A stretch of DNA of 39,500 bases, taken from assembly GCA_016291405.1 (NCBI GenBank), contig JAEEXG010000020.1:1-39500 (forward strand). The letters run 5' to 3'. The stretch comes from Lachnospiraceae bacterium (GTDB lineage Bacteria > Bacillota > Clostridia > Lachnospirales > Lachnospiraceae). The notes beneath the pieces are model-generated. The model had not been told where the DNA came from, did not search any database, and was given only the letters and a program-made list of their open reading frames with translations. Both the position numbers and the translations under genes were made by a program. Below, piece by piece: positions 27,148 to 35,125 of the stretch. Position 1 is the first letter of the stretch, and the number at the start of each line of letters is the position of its first letter.

Positions 27148-27912
27148 ATGACAGAAGATGAAATAAAGAAAGAATATCCTTACTTATATGAGACTCATAT
27201 GCATACATCGGAGGGCAGCAAGTGTGGAAAGTGCACAGCTGAAGAGATGGTACGGGCTTATAAAGAAGCAGGATATTCGGGTGTTTTTGTAACAGATCAT
27301 AACTGGGGAGGAAACACTGCAGCGGATAAAAGCCTTCCCTGGGAAGAATGGATAGACAGATTCTTTACAGGATACTTTAATGCTAAGGCCGAAGGGGATA
27401 AACTTAACTTCCCCGTTTTCTTAGGTTATGAAGCAACTCATGGTAAGGGCCATGATTTTTTGATTACGGGATTTTCAATTGAATGGATGAAGAAACACCC
27501 TGAATTAAAAACTGCCACGATTCCTGAACAGCTTGAATTAATTCATTCCGTAGGGGGACTTGTGATTCAGGCTCATCCTTACAGAAAGGCAAATTATATA
27601 GATGAAGTACTTTCCTTTGAAAAGTATGTTGACGGAATAGAAATGTTTAATGCTTCTCACAAAGGGACCTACGAGGATGGAAGCAGTGAAGAAGAATGGA
27701 ATTTAAAGGCTGTTAAACTTGCAAGAGACAATAATCTTCCCGGAACCGCCGGTTCAGATCAGCATAACACCGATCTTTTTGGCGGAGGCATGGCTTTTAA
27801 GACTCCTATTAAAGATGAAAAAGATTACATTCAAAGAATTAAAAATGATGAAGACAGAGTGCTCACAGACGGAGTACATTGGTATGATAAATTAGGAAAT
27901 TTAATAGTTTAG
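27148..27912 (+). CDS. PHP-domain metal-dependent phosphoesterase
   Basis: 254-residue cytoplasmic enzyme of the PHP superfamily, which hydrolyses phosphate esters with two or three bound metals. The four family motifs are present: ETHMHTSEG (His17, His19), VTDHNW (Asp50, His51), IQAHPYR and GSDQHN, plus GYEATHGKGHD with the bridging Glu. The ribosome site is TGGAGG. It sits alone between two terminators, downstream of the sugar importer, so it may process an imported or signalling phospho-compound; the substrate cannot be told. The 148-bp gap before it holds a terminator and two copies of GTGCTAGA but no clear promoter. Confidence 0.88.
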   Translation: MTEDEIKKEYPYLYETHMHTSEGSKCGKCTAEEMVRAYKEAGYSGVFVTDHNWGGNTAADKSLPWEEWIDRFFTGYFNAKAEGDKLNFPVFLGYEATHGKGHDFLITGFSIEWMKKHPELKTATIPEQLELIHSVGGLVIQAHPYRKANYIDEVLSFEKYVDGIEMFNASHKGTYEDGSSEEEWNLKAVKLARDNNLPGTAGSDQHNTDLFGGGMAFKTPIKDEKDYIQRIKNDEDRVLTDGVHWYDKLGNLIV

Positions 27913-27920
27913 CTTATTTG

Positions 27921-27954
27921 CGCCATGTTTGAAATGCTCAAACATGGCGTTTTT
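27921..27954 (+). terminator. Terminator after the PHP gene
   Basis: A perfect 12-bp stem CGCCATGTTTGA/TCAAACATGGCG with loop AATGC is followed by TTTTT. Confidence 0.92.
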
Positions 27955-28005
27955 ACGCGATTTGTACGAATTGTAAATAATTTTAATATTTTTTTGAAAA
28001 AGGGG

Positions 28006-28032
28006 TTAAGTTATTTGAAATAGCGCCGATAT
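28006..28032 (+). promoter_or_regulatory. Sigma-28 promoter of flagellin 2 and the downstream glycan genes
   Basis: TTAA (28006-28009), 15 bp, GCCGATAT (28025-28032). The -10 is exact and the -35 has one mismatch. The leader is about 73 bp, much shorter than that of flagellin 1. It contains a weak A/T hairpin (AAAGTT/AACTTT) but no GGA hairpin; only the ribosome site CAAGGAGG has GGA. Confidence 0.8.
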
Positions 28033-28112
28033 TATTTATGAAAGTTAAAAATGATCATGTAAAAACTTTAACGGAATAATAAATTGCAACTTTTTCAAGG
28101 AGGATACTTATT

Positions 28113-29636
28113 ATGGTAGTTCAGCACAACCTTACAGCAATGAATTCAAATCGTATGCTTGGTATCACCACAAAGACCCAGGCTAAGAGCACAGAAAAAC
28201 TTTCATCAGGTTATAAAATCAACCGTGCAGCAGATGATGCAGCAGGATTATCAATCAGTGAAAAAATGCGTAAGCAGATTAGAGGCTTATCACAGGCTTC
28301 CTTAAATGCACAGGACGGTATTTCAGCAGTACAGACAGCTGAAGGTGCATTAAATGAAGTTCAGGATATGCTTCAGAGAATGAACGAACTTGCAGTTAAA
28401 GCAGCAAACGGAACAAACTCTACAGACGACCGTTCATACATCCAGAACGAAATTGACCAGTTATCAACAGAAATCGACCGTGTAGCAGAAACCACAAAGT
28501 TCAATGAATCATACTTACTTAAGGGTGATAAGAACAAGGCTCGCGGATACAGCATGTCATATAACAAGTTAGCTTCAGCGACAGCTCCTGCAACAGCTAC
28601 ATTTGTAAAGGATTCAGCTACAAGCCTCTATGTTGGCGGAGATGCAGCTACAGGCGCTAAGATAACAGTTGATGCAGCTACAAACTGCTCTGACATGATT
28701 CAGAATGAAACAAACGACTTAATCAGATCATTCAGAGATCAGGGTATTAACATTACATTTACATCTTTATACGATGAAAACACTAAAGAAACATACAATA
28801 GCTACAACGTTGAACTTGCCGGTTCAGTAGCAGATAACTTTGTAGTAGAAGTTACTCAGCCTACAACAACAGCAACAAACGATGATTGTACAGCTACTAT
28901 CAATATTAAGGATACTTCAGGAAATATCATCATCCAGAACCTTACAATCGGTGGTGGTAAGTCCGCTACAGCTACCGAATCTTCAATTGTTAAGGCAGCT
29001 AAGTTATCGGCTACAGCAGTTACAGCTCATGAATCATCAGGAGCAGTTGCAGCATACTATGATAAGGCCGGCAACAAGGTATCAGCTAACTCTCTTAACA
29101 ACTACTTCAACGTAGACTCAACAGGAACAATCTCTGTAAAGGGCGATGCTCCTCAGGCATACGATGCAGTAGGTAACCTTGACAAGCTTGATGCTTCTAA
29201 TATTGCTACAAATAAAGATAAGGTTGCAGCATTACAGTTTAGCCTCCACGTAGGTGCAGATGCTACATCAAACAACCAGATTACTCTTTCAATCGAAGCA
29301 ATGTCAGCTAAGGGCCTTGGAGTTAACTTCATTAAAGTAGACGGCGATGATGATGCAAACGCATTATCAGCAATTGAAACCATTAAGCAGGCTATTCAGA
29401 AGGTATCAGAACAGAGATCCGCACTCGGTGCTATTCAGAATAGATTAGAGCACACCATCGCTAACTTAGACAACGTTGTTGAAAATACAACATCAGCTGA
29501 AAGCTCTATCCGTGATACAGATATGGCTACTCAGATGGTTCAGTACTCTAACAACAACATCCTTGCTCAGGCAGGTCAGGCAATGCTTGCTCAGGCTAAT
29601 CAGTCTAACCAGGGTGTTCTCTCATTACTTCAGTAA
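28113..29636 (+). CDS. fliC: Flagellin 2
   Basis: 507-residue filament subunit, colinear with flagellin 1. The first 160 residues and the last 110 are nearly identical to it; differences concentrate in the central domain (for example KDSATSLYVGGDAATGAKIT instead of the corresponding flagellin 1 segment) and at the end (SLLQ instead of SLLG). The Thr- and Ser-rich centre offers many possible O-glycosylation sites. The start follows AAGGAGG. It heads the transcript that runs into the glycosyltransferase operon, separated from it by 88 bp with a hairpin whose T-run is weak. Confidence 0.96.
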   Translation: MVVQHNLTAMNSNRMLGITTKTQAKSTEKLSSGYKINRAADDAAGLSISEKMRKQIRGLSQASLNAQDGISAVQTAEGALNEVQDMLQRMNELAVKAANGTNSTDDRSYIQNEIDQLSTEIDRVAETTKFNESYLLKGDKNKARGYSMSYNKLASATAPATATFVKDSATSLYVGGDAATGAKITVDAATNCSDMIQNETNDLIRSFRDQGINITFTSLYDENTKETYNSYNVELAGSVADNFVVEVTQPTTTATNDDCTATINIKDTSGNIIIQNLTIGGGKSATATESSIVKAAKLSATAVTAHESSGAVAAYYDKAGNKVSANSLNNYFNVDSTGTISVKGDAPQAYDAVGNLDKLDASNIATNKDKVAALQFSLHVGADATSNNQITLSIEAMSAKGLGVNFIKVDGDDDANALSAIETIKQAIQKVSEQRSALGAIQNRLEHTIANLDNVVENTTSAESSIRDTDMATQMVQYSNNNILAQAGQAMLAQANQSNQGVLSLLQ

Positions 29637-29672
29637 TAGAAACAGTTAGTAAACAGCCATAGGACATTTTAG

Positions 29673-29700
29673 ACGGGGAGGGAGTTTTATCCCTCCCCGT
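29673..29700 (+). terminator. Strong hairpin with weak T-run after flagellin 2 (leaky terminator?)
   Basis: An 11-bp perfect stem ACGGGGAGGGA/TCCCTCCCCGT with loop GTTTTA is followed by TATTAAA, not a T-run. It may attenuate or protect the flagellin mRNA end while letting part of the transcription continue into 29725. Confidence 0.6.
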
Positions 29701-29724
29701 TATTAAATGTAAAGGGTGAAAATT

Positions 29725-30837
29725 ATGGGAATAAAAATAGCAGATTATTCAGAAACAAGATATATAACCGCAGACCTATCGGAAAAGGAAAAAGATTTCC
29801 CCTTAATCTGTGTGGGTAAAGGTACATATGCTTGCGATATAAAAGTAAATAATGCCTTGAATATTCTGGGGGCAAATCAGTGCTATAACTTTCAAATCGG
29901 AAATTATACATCCATCGGTTCAGAGGTGGAATTTATAATAGATCAAAACCATGATTACAAGTCGGTTTATCAGGGAGTTATAAGACCTTTCGGAACGGGA
30001 GAACGTTCAAAACAGGGTCTTGGACAGATGATGAGCCGAATCCATAGAAAGGGCCAGATAATAGTAGGCTCCGATGTATGGATTGGCGACAGAGTTACAA
30101 TTCTAGGCGGCGTAACAATCGGAAACGGAGCAGTAATTGCAGCAGGATCCGTAGTTACAAAAGACGTTCCTCCCTTTGCAATAGTAGGAGGAAATCCGGC
30201 GCAGGTCATTTCCTATAGATTTGACAGAGATACCTGCAATAAGCTTAATAAAATTCAGTGGTGGAACTACAGTGAAGATGATCTTATGTTTGCAAAAGAA
30301 GACCTTCAGGGAGATCCTAAAGAGTTTGCAAACAAGTATATAGACAGTGTTAAGTACTTTGAGAGAAAGAGTGGAGCATTTGTTCCATACATTACTGACA
30401 GAACTGTTCCAAGATACTTAACATTTATAGAATCAGACACCACGTATCCACTGTTTCCTTTTGCAATCGAAAGCTTTATGGAAAAATTTGTGGATGGCGG
30501 AGCTGAACTTATAGTTGCTTATTCAAGCGATGATAAGATTCAAAGTGAAGCGGCAATAAAATTAATAGACATTCTTAATGAAACCGTACCGGAAGACTTG
30601 ATTGTAAATGTGTGCGGCATAGAGACGGCTGATGAAGAAGCGGTATTTAGTGAAGCCGATTATTTCATTACCGGCCGTGATATGAGAAATCTAATAAGAA
30701 TGGATTATGCTTCTAAATATGGTGTAGGCGTTATATCCGGTGCGGATGTGCCTATCCAATTATCCAGATTGGAGAACTTATGGGACAAAAACAAATTCTT
30801 ATATTTCAATGGGACTCCATTGGAAAAGACGATGTAG
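29725..30837 (+). CDS. CatB-like hexapeptide O-acetyltransferase with an extra C-terminal domain
   Basis: 370 residues. Residues about 40-175 form a left-handed beta-helix acetyltransferase of the CatB/Vat type: [43 protein letters not shown] and [20 protein letters not shown], followed by the family's WWNYSEDDL. Such enzymes move acetyl groups from acetyl-CoA to sugars or antibiotics. The C-terminal about 160 residues are not part of that family. They end [20 protein letters not shown] and [11 protein letters not shown], reminiscent of the second half of a GT-B glycosyltransferase, but I cannot assign them. The ATG at 29725 follows AAAGGGTG; a GTG at 29716 is inside that site. The 3' end overlaps the next gene by 58 bp. 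A role in acetylating the flagellin glycan is inferred from position. Confidence 0.8.
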   Translation: MGIKIADYSETRYITADLSEKEKDFPLICVGKGTYACDIKVNNALNILGANQCYNFQIGNYTSIGSEVEFIIDQNHDYKSVYQGVIRPFGTGERSKQGLGQMMSRIHRKGQIIVGSDVWIGDRVTILGGVTIGNGAVIAAGSVVTKDVPPFAIVGGNPAQVISYRFDRDTCNKLNKIQWWNYSEDDLMFAKEDLQGDPKEFANKYIDSVKYFERKSGAFVPYITDRTVPRYLTFIESDTTYPLFPFAIESFMEKFVDGGAELIVAYSSDDKIQSEAAIKLIDILNETVPEDLIVNVCGIETADEEAVFSEADYFITGRDMRNLIRMDYASKYGVGVISGADVPIQLSRLENLWDKNKFLYFNGTPLEKTM

Positions 30838-31976
30838 TCGAAGGCTTTAAGAAATTAGGATTTGCTTGTGACATCCATTATATAGGTTCCGGAAAAGAAG
30901 CCAGAAAAGAAATAGATGAAGACGTAGTTCGGGCAAGGCTTTTGGGCAAGAACTACGCCTTTTCTTTTTCCACTAATTATTTTTACAGTCTGGCTAAAGT
31001 ATGTAACGAACTTGGCGTACCTTACCTTTCCTGGTCTTATGATTCACCAATGAGAGTGGAACATGAAGACAAGCTTTCAATGGATACTAATCATGTTTTC
31101 TTTTTTGATAGTAAGGAAGCAGAGTATTACAAGATAAACTATGGATGCAAAAACGTTTATCACTTACCGTTAGCTGTTAATACAGACAGATTTGATAAGG
31201 TTTTAAAGGAAGAAGCGGATCCAAAGTATAAATCCGATGTTTCTTTTGTGGGAAGGCTTTATGACAGCACTTTCTCAAACGCCTTGTCACTACTCGATGA
31301 CTACAGAAGAGAATTTCTTTTAGGAATTACGGATGCCGCTCTTCGCACAAGAGACGCAGAGCATGTATACAGTATATGTAACCAAGGCTTTGTTGATTGG
31401 ATAGACAACAAGGCGTTTTGTGATGCTGTAAATGCGGATTTTGATGATGTTTCAACTACAGACAGAACTGCATACAGATTAGGAATTCAGCTTTGTAAGT
31501 ATTCAACCAACAAAGAAAGATTAATGCTTCTTTCTATGCTTGGTCCGCATTTTGATGTAAAGCTATACTCCGATACTTCAAGTGAGCTTTTAAAGGACGT
31601 AAAAGAATGTGGTACGGTTGAGTATGAAGGTGAATCACCCTTTGTCTTTAAATACTCAAAGATTAATTTAAACAGCACATATTTAAGTATCCGCTCGGGA
31701 ATTCCACTTAGATGCCTTGATATTATGGGGTGTGGCGGAGCACTCTTAAGTAACAGGCAAAAAGACTTTGAACTTGACTTTGAAGATAAAAAAAGCGTGC
31801 TTTTGTATAGCTCAATGGAAGAAGCTTTTGATAAATGTGAGTATTACGTAAGCCATGATTCAGAGAGGGAAAAACTTTCTGAAGCAGGTAAAAAAATCGT
31901 GCGGGATAAATACTCTTATGAGTATAAGCTAAAAGAGATGATTAAGATTGCAAACATGGAATATCTTTTAAAATAG
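30780..31976 (+). CDS. CgeB-family glycosyltransferase (DUF3880 plus glycosyl transferase group 1)
   Basis: 398-residue cytoplasmic GT-B type protein. The opening [20 protein letters not shown] with the later [12 protein letters not shown] and [20 protein letters not shown] with [10 protein letters not shown] is the CgeB/DUF3880 pattern. The C-terminal [20 protein letters not shown] and a helical tail starting at [18 protein letters not shown] match the glycosyl transferase group 1 half that holds the sugar-nucleotide site. CgeB proteins occur in spore-coat and flagellin glycosylation. The ATG at 30780 lies 58 bp inside the acetyltransferase gene with GGAG 5 bases upstream, so translation is coupled. 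Donor and acceptor are unknown. Confidence 0.82.
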   Translation: MGQKQILIFQWDSIGKDDVVEGFKKLGFACDIHYIGSGKEARKEIDEDVVRARLLGKNYAFSFSTNYFYSLAKVCNELGVPYLSWSYDSPMRVEHEDKLSMDTNHVFFFDSKEAEYYKINYGCKNVYHLPLAVNTDRFDKVLKEEADPKYKSDVSFVGRLYDSTFSNALSLLDDYRREFLLGITDAALRTRDAEHVYSICNQGFVDWIDNKAFCDAVNADFDDVSTTDRTAYRLGIQLCKYSTNKERLMLLSMLGPHFDVKLYSDTSSELLKDVKECGTVEYEGESPFVFKYSKINLNSTYLSIRSGIPLRCLDIMGCGGALLSNRQKDFELDFEDKKSVLLYSSMEEAFDKCEYYVSHDSEREKLSEAGKKIVRDKYSYEYKLKEMIKIANMEYLLK

Positions 31977-31985
31977 GGAAAAAGA

Positions 31986-33017
31986 ATGAATATAGTTTTA
32001 ATAAATAAAGAAATAAAACTATTTGAATATGTGGCAAATGCGTTAATTGACCAAGGGGCAAATGTCTATGCTATAGACCCTCCGGAAGAAACCGGTAATC
32101 GCTACCTTGAAGAGATACTTATGATAAAAAAAGAAGCGGGAGTAGACTTGCTTCTTTCCTTTGATTACTATCCAAACATTTCCCTTGCGGCAGGGGCTTT
32201 GGGCGTTAAATATGCTTGCATAGTTACAGAAGATTTCGATGAAAAGCTTTTTGATAAGTCTGTATTAAACGCATGGAACTACATTTTTGTTTCTGATTCA
32301 ATGAAAGCTTCGAAACTTTTAAAACTTGGGCAAGCCAACGCATTTTTCTTACCTTTTCCATGTGCAGATTACGGCGAAAGAAAGATGTGCGCATTCACAA
32401 AGACTGATGAAAATACTAACGATGCGTTGTATAATATATTTAACGATTTATCGCAGAAAACCAAGGGCTATTTAGACGGATTCATGGCGGTAATGAGGCA
32501 GGATGGTAAGGTAAATACGATATTTAATAGTTTAAATGTCTTTGCAAGAAAAGAATTGGAAACTCTGGTTTCTTTTAACGAGGAAGCTTCTCTTGAATCT
32601 AAAGGAGACTACTTGGACAATGCTTTCCTTTTGCCTATACTCTCAGACCGTACCTATTCATTAATGAAAAACGTAATAATATACGATGAAATAGATTTAG
32701 AAACTCTTGAAAAGGGCGGAATAGTTGTTTCCATACCTGAGAGAACAGCAGGAACCGGAGCCTCTTTTAAAGAATGGCAGGCGATTTTTGAAGGTAAATT
32801 TTTGATTGCATCCTTAGTAACGGATTTTAGTGTTTTGGGAGACTCAAAGCCTGTAACCTATGCTGACAGGTTTGAACTTATAAGACAGATAAAATACTAT
32901 CTTGAGCATAAAAAAGAAAGAGAAGAATACGCATTAAAGGTGAAAGAAACTGCTCTTTCTTTAAACAACATAAAGACTTATTTAAGTTTCATAATCGAAA
33001 GGTTAAATAATGAATAA
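31986..33017 (+). CDS. Divergent CgeB-like protein, possible glycosyltransferase
   Basis: 343 residues, about 55 shorter than the preceding gene product and alike in overall plan: MNIVLINKEIKLFEYVANAL, LLSFDYYPNISLAAGALGVK with YACIV, WNYIFVSDSMKASKLLKLG and FFLPFPCADYG in the first half, YYLEHKKEREEYALKVKETA at the end. The core donor-site stretch that reads [12 protein letters not shown] in the neighbour is replaced by ASFKEWQAIFEGKFLIAS, so activity is uncertain. It may be a partner or scaffold for the other CgeB protein. Ribosome site AGGGAAAAAGA is weak. It starts 9 bp after the preceding gene and overlaps the next by 8 bp. Confidence 0.65.
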   Translation: MNIVLINKEIKLFEYVANALIDQGANVYAIDPPEETGNRYLEEILMIKKEAGVDLLLSFDYYPNISLAAGALGVKYACIVTEDFDEKLFDKSVLNAWNYIFVSDSMKASKLLKLGQANAFFLPFPCADYGERKMCAFTKTDENTNDALYNIFNDLSQKTKGYLDGFMAVMRQDGKVNTIFNSLNVFARKELETLVSFNEEASLESKGDYLDNAFLLPILSDRTYSLMKNVIIYDEIDLETLEKGGIVVSIPERTAGTGASFKEWQAIFEGKFLIASLVTDFSVLGDSKPVTYADRFELIRQIKYYLEHKKEREEYALKVKETALSLNNIKTYLSFIIERLNNE

Positions 33018-34050
33018 ACCTTTAGTTTCGATTTGCATAATAACAAAGAACGAAGAAAAGCATATAGGTGAGTGCCTAAAAGCCATTAAAAAAGCTGCGC
33101 CTGATGCGGAAATCGTGGTGGTTGATACAGGCTCCACGGATAAGACCGTTGAAATCGCAAAAGAGTATACGGATAAGGTTTTCTTCTTTGAATGGTGTGA
33201 TGATTTTTCTAAGGCGAAGAATTTTGCGGCAGATAAAGCATCCTGTGATTACATTGTTTCAATAGATGCGGATGAATATATCGAAAAGATAGATTTAAAT
33301 CAGATCGTAGATTTTTTGACTAAGCATCCCAATGCTACGGGAAGTATAAGGCTTGCCAATTTAATGAACACCGATGAAGGCGTATCAAAGTACTTTATCG
33401 AAGTGACAAGGATTTATGACAGACGCCATGTTCATTTTGAAGATAGGATTCATGAACAGTTAAAGCGCCTTGATAAAAAGAAATCTGAAGTAGCTCTTTT
33501 AGACGTAGAGGCTACCCATGTAGGGTACTTAATTTCCGGAGAAGAGCTTCTTTTAAAGAATAAAAGAAACATTAAACTTTTGGAAAAGGAACTAACCGAT
33601 AATCCAAATGATCCCTATCTTTTGTTTCAATTAGGGCAATCATTACTATCAATTGGGGAGGCAGAGAAAGCTTTTAACGCTTATTCCAAAGCCCTGGATC
33701 AAAACCCACCTCTTGATGCGCCCTACGTAGAGCCTCTGATTCTGGGATTTGGTGATGCAAGTCTTGCGGCAGAAAAGTTTAAGGAGGCTCTGAGACTTGA
33801 AGAATATTATGATGAAATGAGTCATATAGGCGACTATATGTACACACTTGGAAGAGCATACTTAATTAATGAACGGGGTGAAGATGCTTTGATGGCTTTT
33901 AAGTTGGCAACTGCTGCTAAGAAAGTTTATCTTCAAGGCATGAATGATTATTACCCGCTTTATGCTTTATCTGTAGTGTATGAAAATTTCGGGGAAACGG
34001 AACTTAGTAAACAATATGAGCAAGAAGCGCTTAAATACAAAAGAGGATGA
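33010..34050 (+). CDS. Family-2 glycosyltransferase with C-terminal TPR repeats, copy 1
   Basis: 346 residues. The N-terminal GT-A domain has VSICIITKNEEKHIGECLKA, VVVDTGSTDKT (36-46) and the metal-binding IDADEY (DxD at 86-88), then RIYDRRHVHFEDRIHEQL, which is characteristic of SunS-like GT2 enzymes. From about residue 200 two or three TPR-type helical repeats follow (PNDPYLLFQLGQSLLSIGEA, EKAFNAYSKAL, and MYTLGRAYLINERGEDALMA), suited to holding a protein substrate. Such GT2-TPR proteins modify peptides and proteins, so a direct role on flagellin is reasonable but inferred. It overlaps the preceding gene by 8 bp and is followed by a paralogue. Confidence 0.88.
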   Translation: MNKPLVSICIITKNEEKHIGECLKAIKKAAPDAEIVVVDTGSTDKTVEIAKEYTDKVFFFEWCDDFSKAKNFAADKASCDYIVSIDADEYIEKIDLNQIVDFLTKHPNATGSIRLANLMNTDEGVSKYFIEVTRIYDRRHVHFEDRIHEQLKRLDKKKSEVALLDVEATHVGYLISGEELLLKNKRNIKLLEKELTDNPNDPYLLFQLGQSLLSIGEAEKAFNAYSKALDQNPPLDAPYVEPLILGFGDASLAAEKFKEALRLEEYYDEMSHIGDYMYTLGRAYLINERGEDALMAFKLATAAKKVYLQGMNDYYPLYALSVVYENFGETELSKQYEQEALKYKRG

Positions 34051-34056
34051 GCCTAC

Positions 34057-35112
34057 ATGTCACAGCAGATTTCTGTTTGCATAATTGCTAAAAATGAAGA
34101 AAAGTACATAGAGACCTGCCTTCAGGCATTAAAGCCCTTTGATGTGGAAATTGTGGTAGTGGATACAGGTTCTACAGATAAAACTAAGGAAATTGCCGCA
34201 AAGTATACTGATTCTTTGTATGATTTTGAATGGGTAGGCGATTTTTCGGCTGCAAGAAACTATGCGGCTAAGATGGCAAAACATGATTACATTTTTGCTC
34301 TTGACTGTGATGAATTTATAGAAAAATTCAGTATATCCGACATTTGTAAAATACTTAAGAAAGAGCCTAACTCATCGCTGGCTATCAGCATTAACAATGT
34401 TGTTGGGTCGGGAAATTCAATTTCTAAGTTCTTTTCGGAAGCAGACAGAATATATGACAGAAGATTTGTGCATTTTGTAAACAGGATTCATGAGCAACTT
34501 GCTACTAAAGATTCAAACGCTAAAGTGCTTAGAAAAGTTATAAATACGTCTGTTTTGCATATGGGGTATTATTTAACTCCGGAAGAAAAGCTAAAAAAGA
34601 ATGAGCGTAACATAGAGCTTCTTTTAAAACAGATTGAAGAGATGCCCGATGACTGTTATTCATACTTCCAACTGGGCCAATCTTATGCCGAGATAAAAGA
34701 AAATGAAAAAGCGTACGAAGCCAGGAAAAAAGCTCTTTCTCTAAAGCCTCCGGTTTCTTTTGAATTTATGGATCAACTTCTTGTTGGGTATGCAAAAAGT
34801 GCACTTGATATGGGAAAATATGAGGATGCACTTTCGGTGCTTGACTATTATGATGACATGAAAAATGTCGCGGACTATATGTTTTACTTAGGCCAGGCAT
34901 ATTACGCAAACGGAAGGCTTGAAGAAGCATTAAAGACATTTGAACTTGCAACAAAATGTAAAATAGTGCACGCACAAGGAACGAACAGTTTCTTTCCTTA
35001 TAATGCCATGGCTCTTCTTTATGAAAAACTTGGCGAAAATGAGAAGGCGGTTATGTACAGTCAAATGGCTCAGGATGCACTTTCAAAAGCATATAATCTT
35101 GATAAGAAATAA
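34057..35112 (+). CDS. Family-2 glycosyltransferase with C-terminal TPR repeats, copy 2
   Basis: 351 residues, a tandem paralogue of the gene before it with the same architecture: ISVCIIAKNEEKYIETCLQA, VVVDTGSTDKTKEIA, LDCDEFIEKF (DxD variant DCD), RIYDRRFVHFVNRIHEQL, then TPR repeats (DDCYSYFQLGQSYAEIKENE, MFYLGQAYYANGRLEEALKT, MALLYEKLGENEKAVMYSQM). The two copies match along their whole length yet differ at many positions, so they probably add different sugars or act at different acceptor sites. It begins 6 bp after copy 1 with a weak AGAGGATGAG ribosome site. Confidence 0.88.
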   Translation: MSQQISVCIIAKNEEKYIETCLQALKPFDVEIVVVDTGSTDKTKEIAAKYTDSLYDFEWVGDFSAARNYAAKMAKHDYIFALDCDEFIEKFSISDICKILKKEPNSSLAISINNVVGSGNSISKFFSEADRIYDRRFVHFVNRIHEQLATKDSNAKVLRKVINTSVLHMGYYLTPEEKLKKNERNIELLLKQIEEMPDDCYSYFQLGQSYAEIKENEKAYEARKKALSLKPPVSFEFMDQLLVGYAKSALDMGKYEDALSVLDYYDDMKNVADYMFYLGQAYYANGRLEEALKTFELATKCKIVHAQGTNSFFPYNAMALLYEKLGENEKAVMYSQMAQDALSKAYNLDKK

Positions 35113-35125
35113 AATAGGGGTTTAG

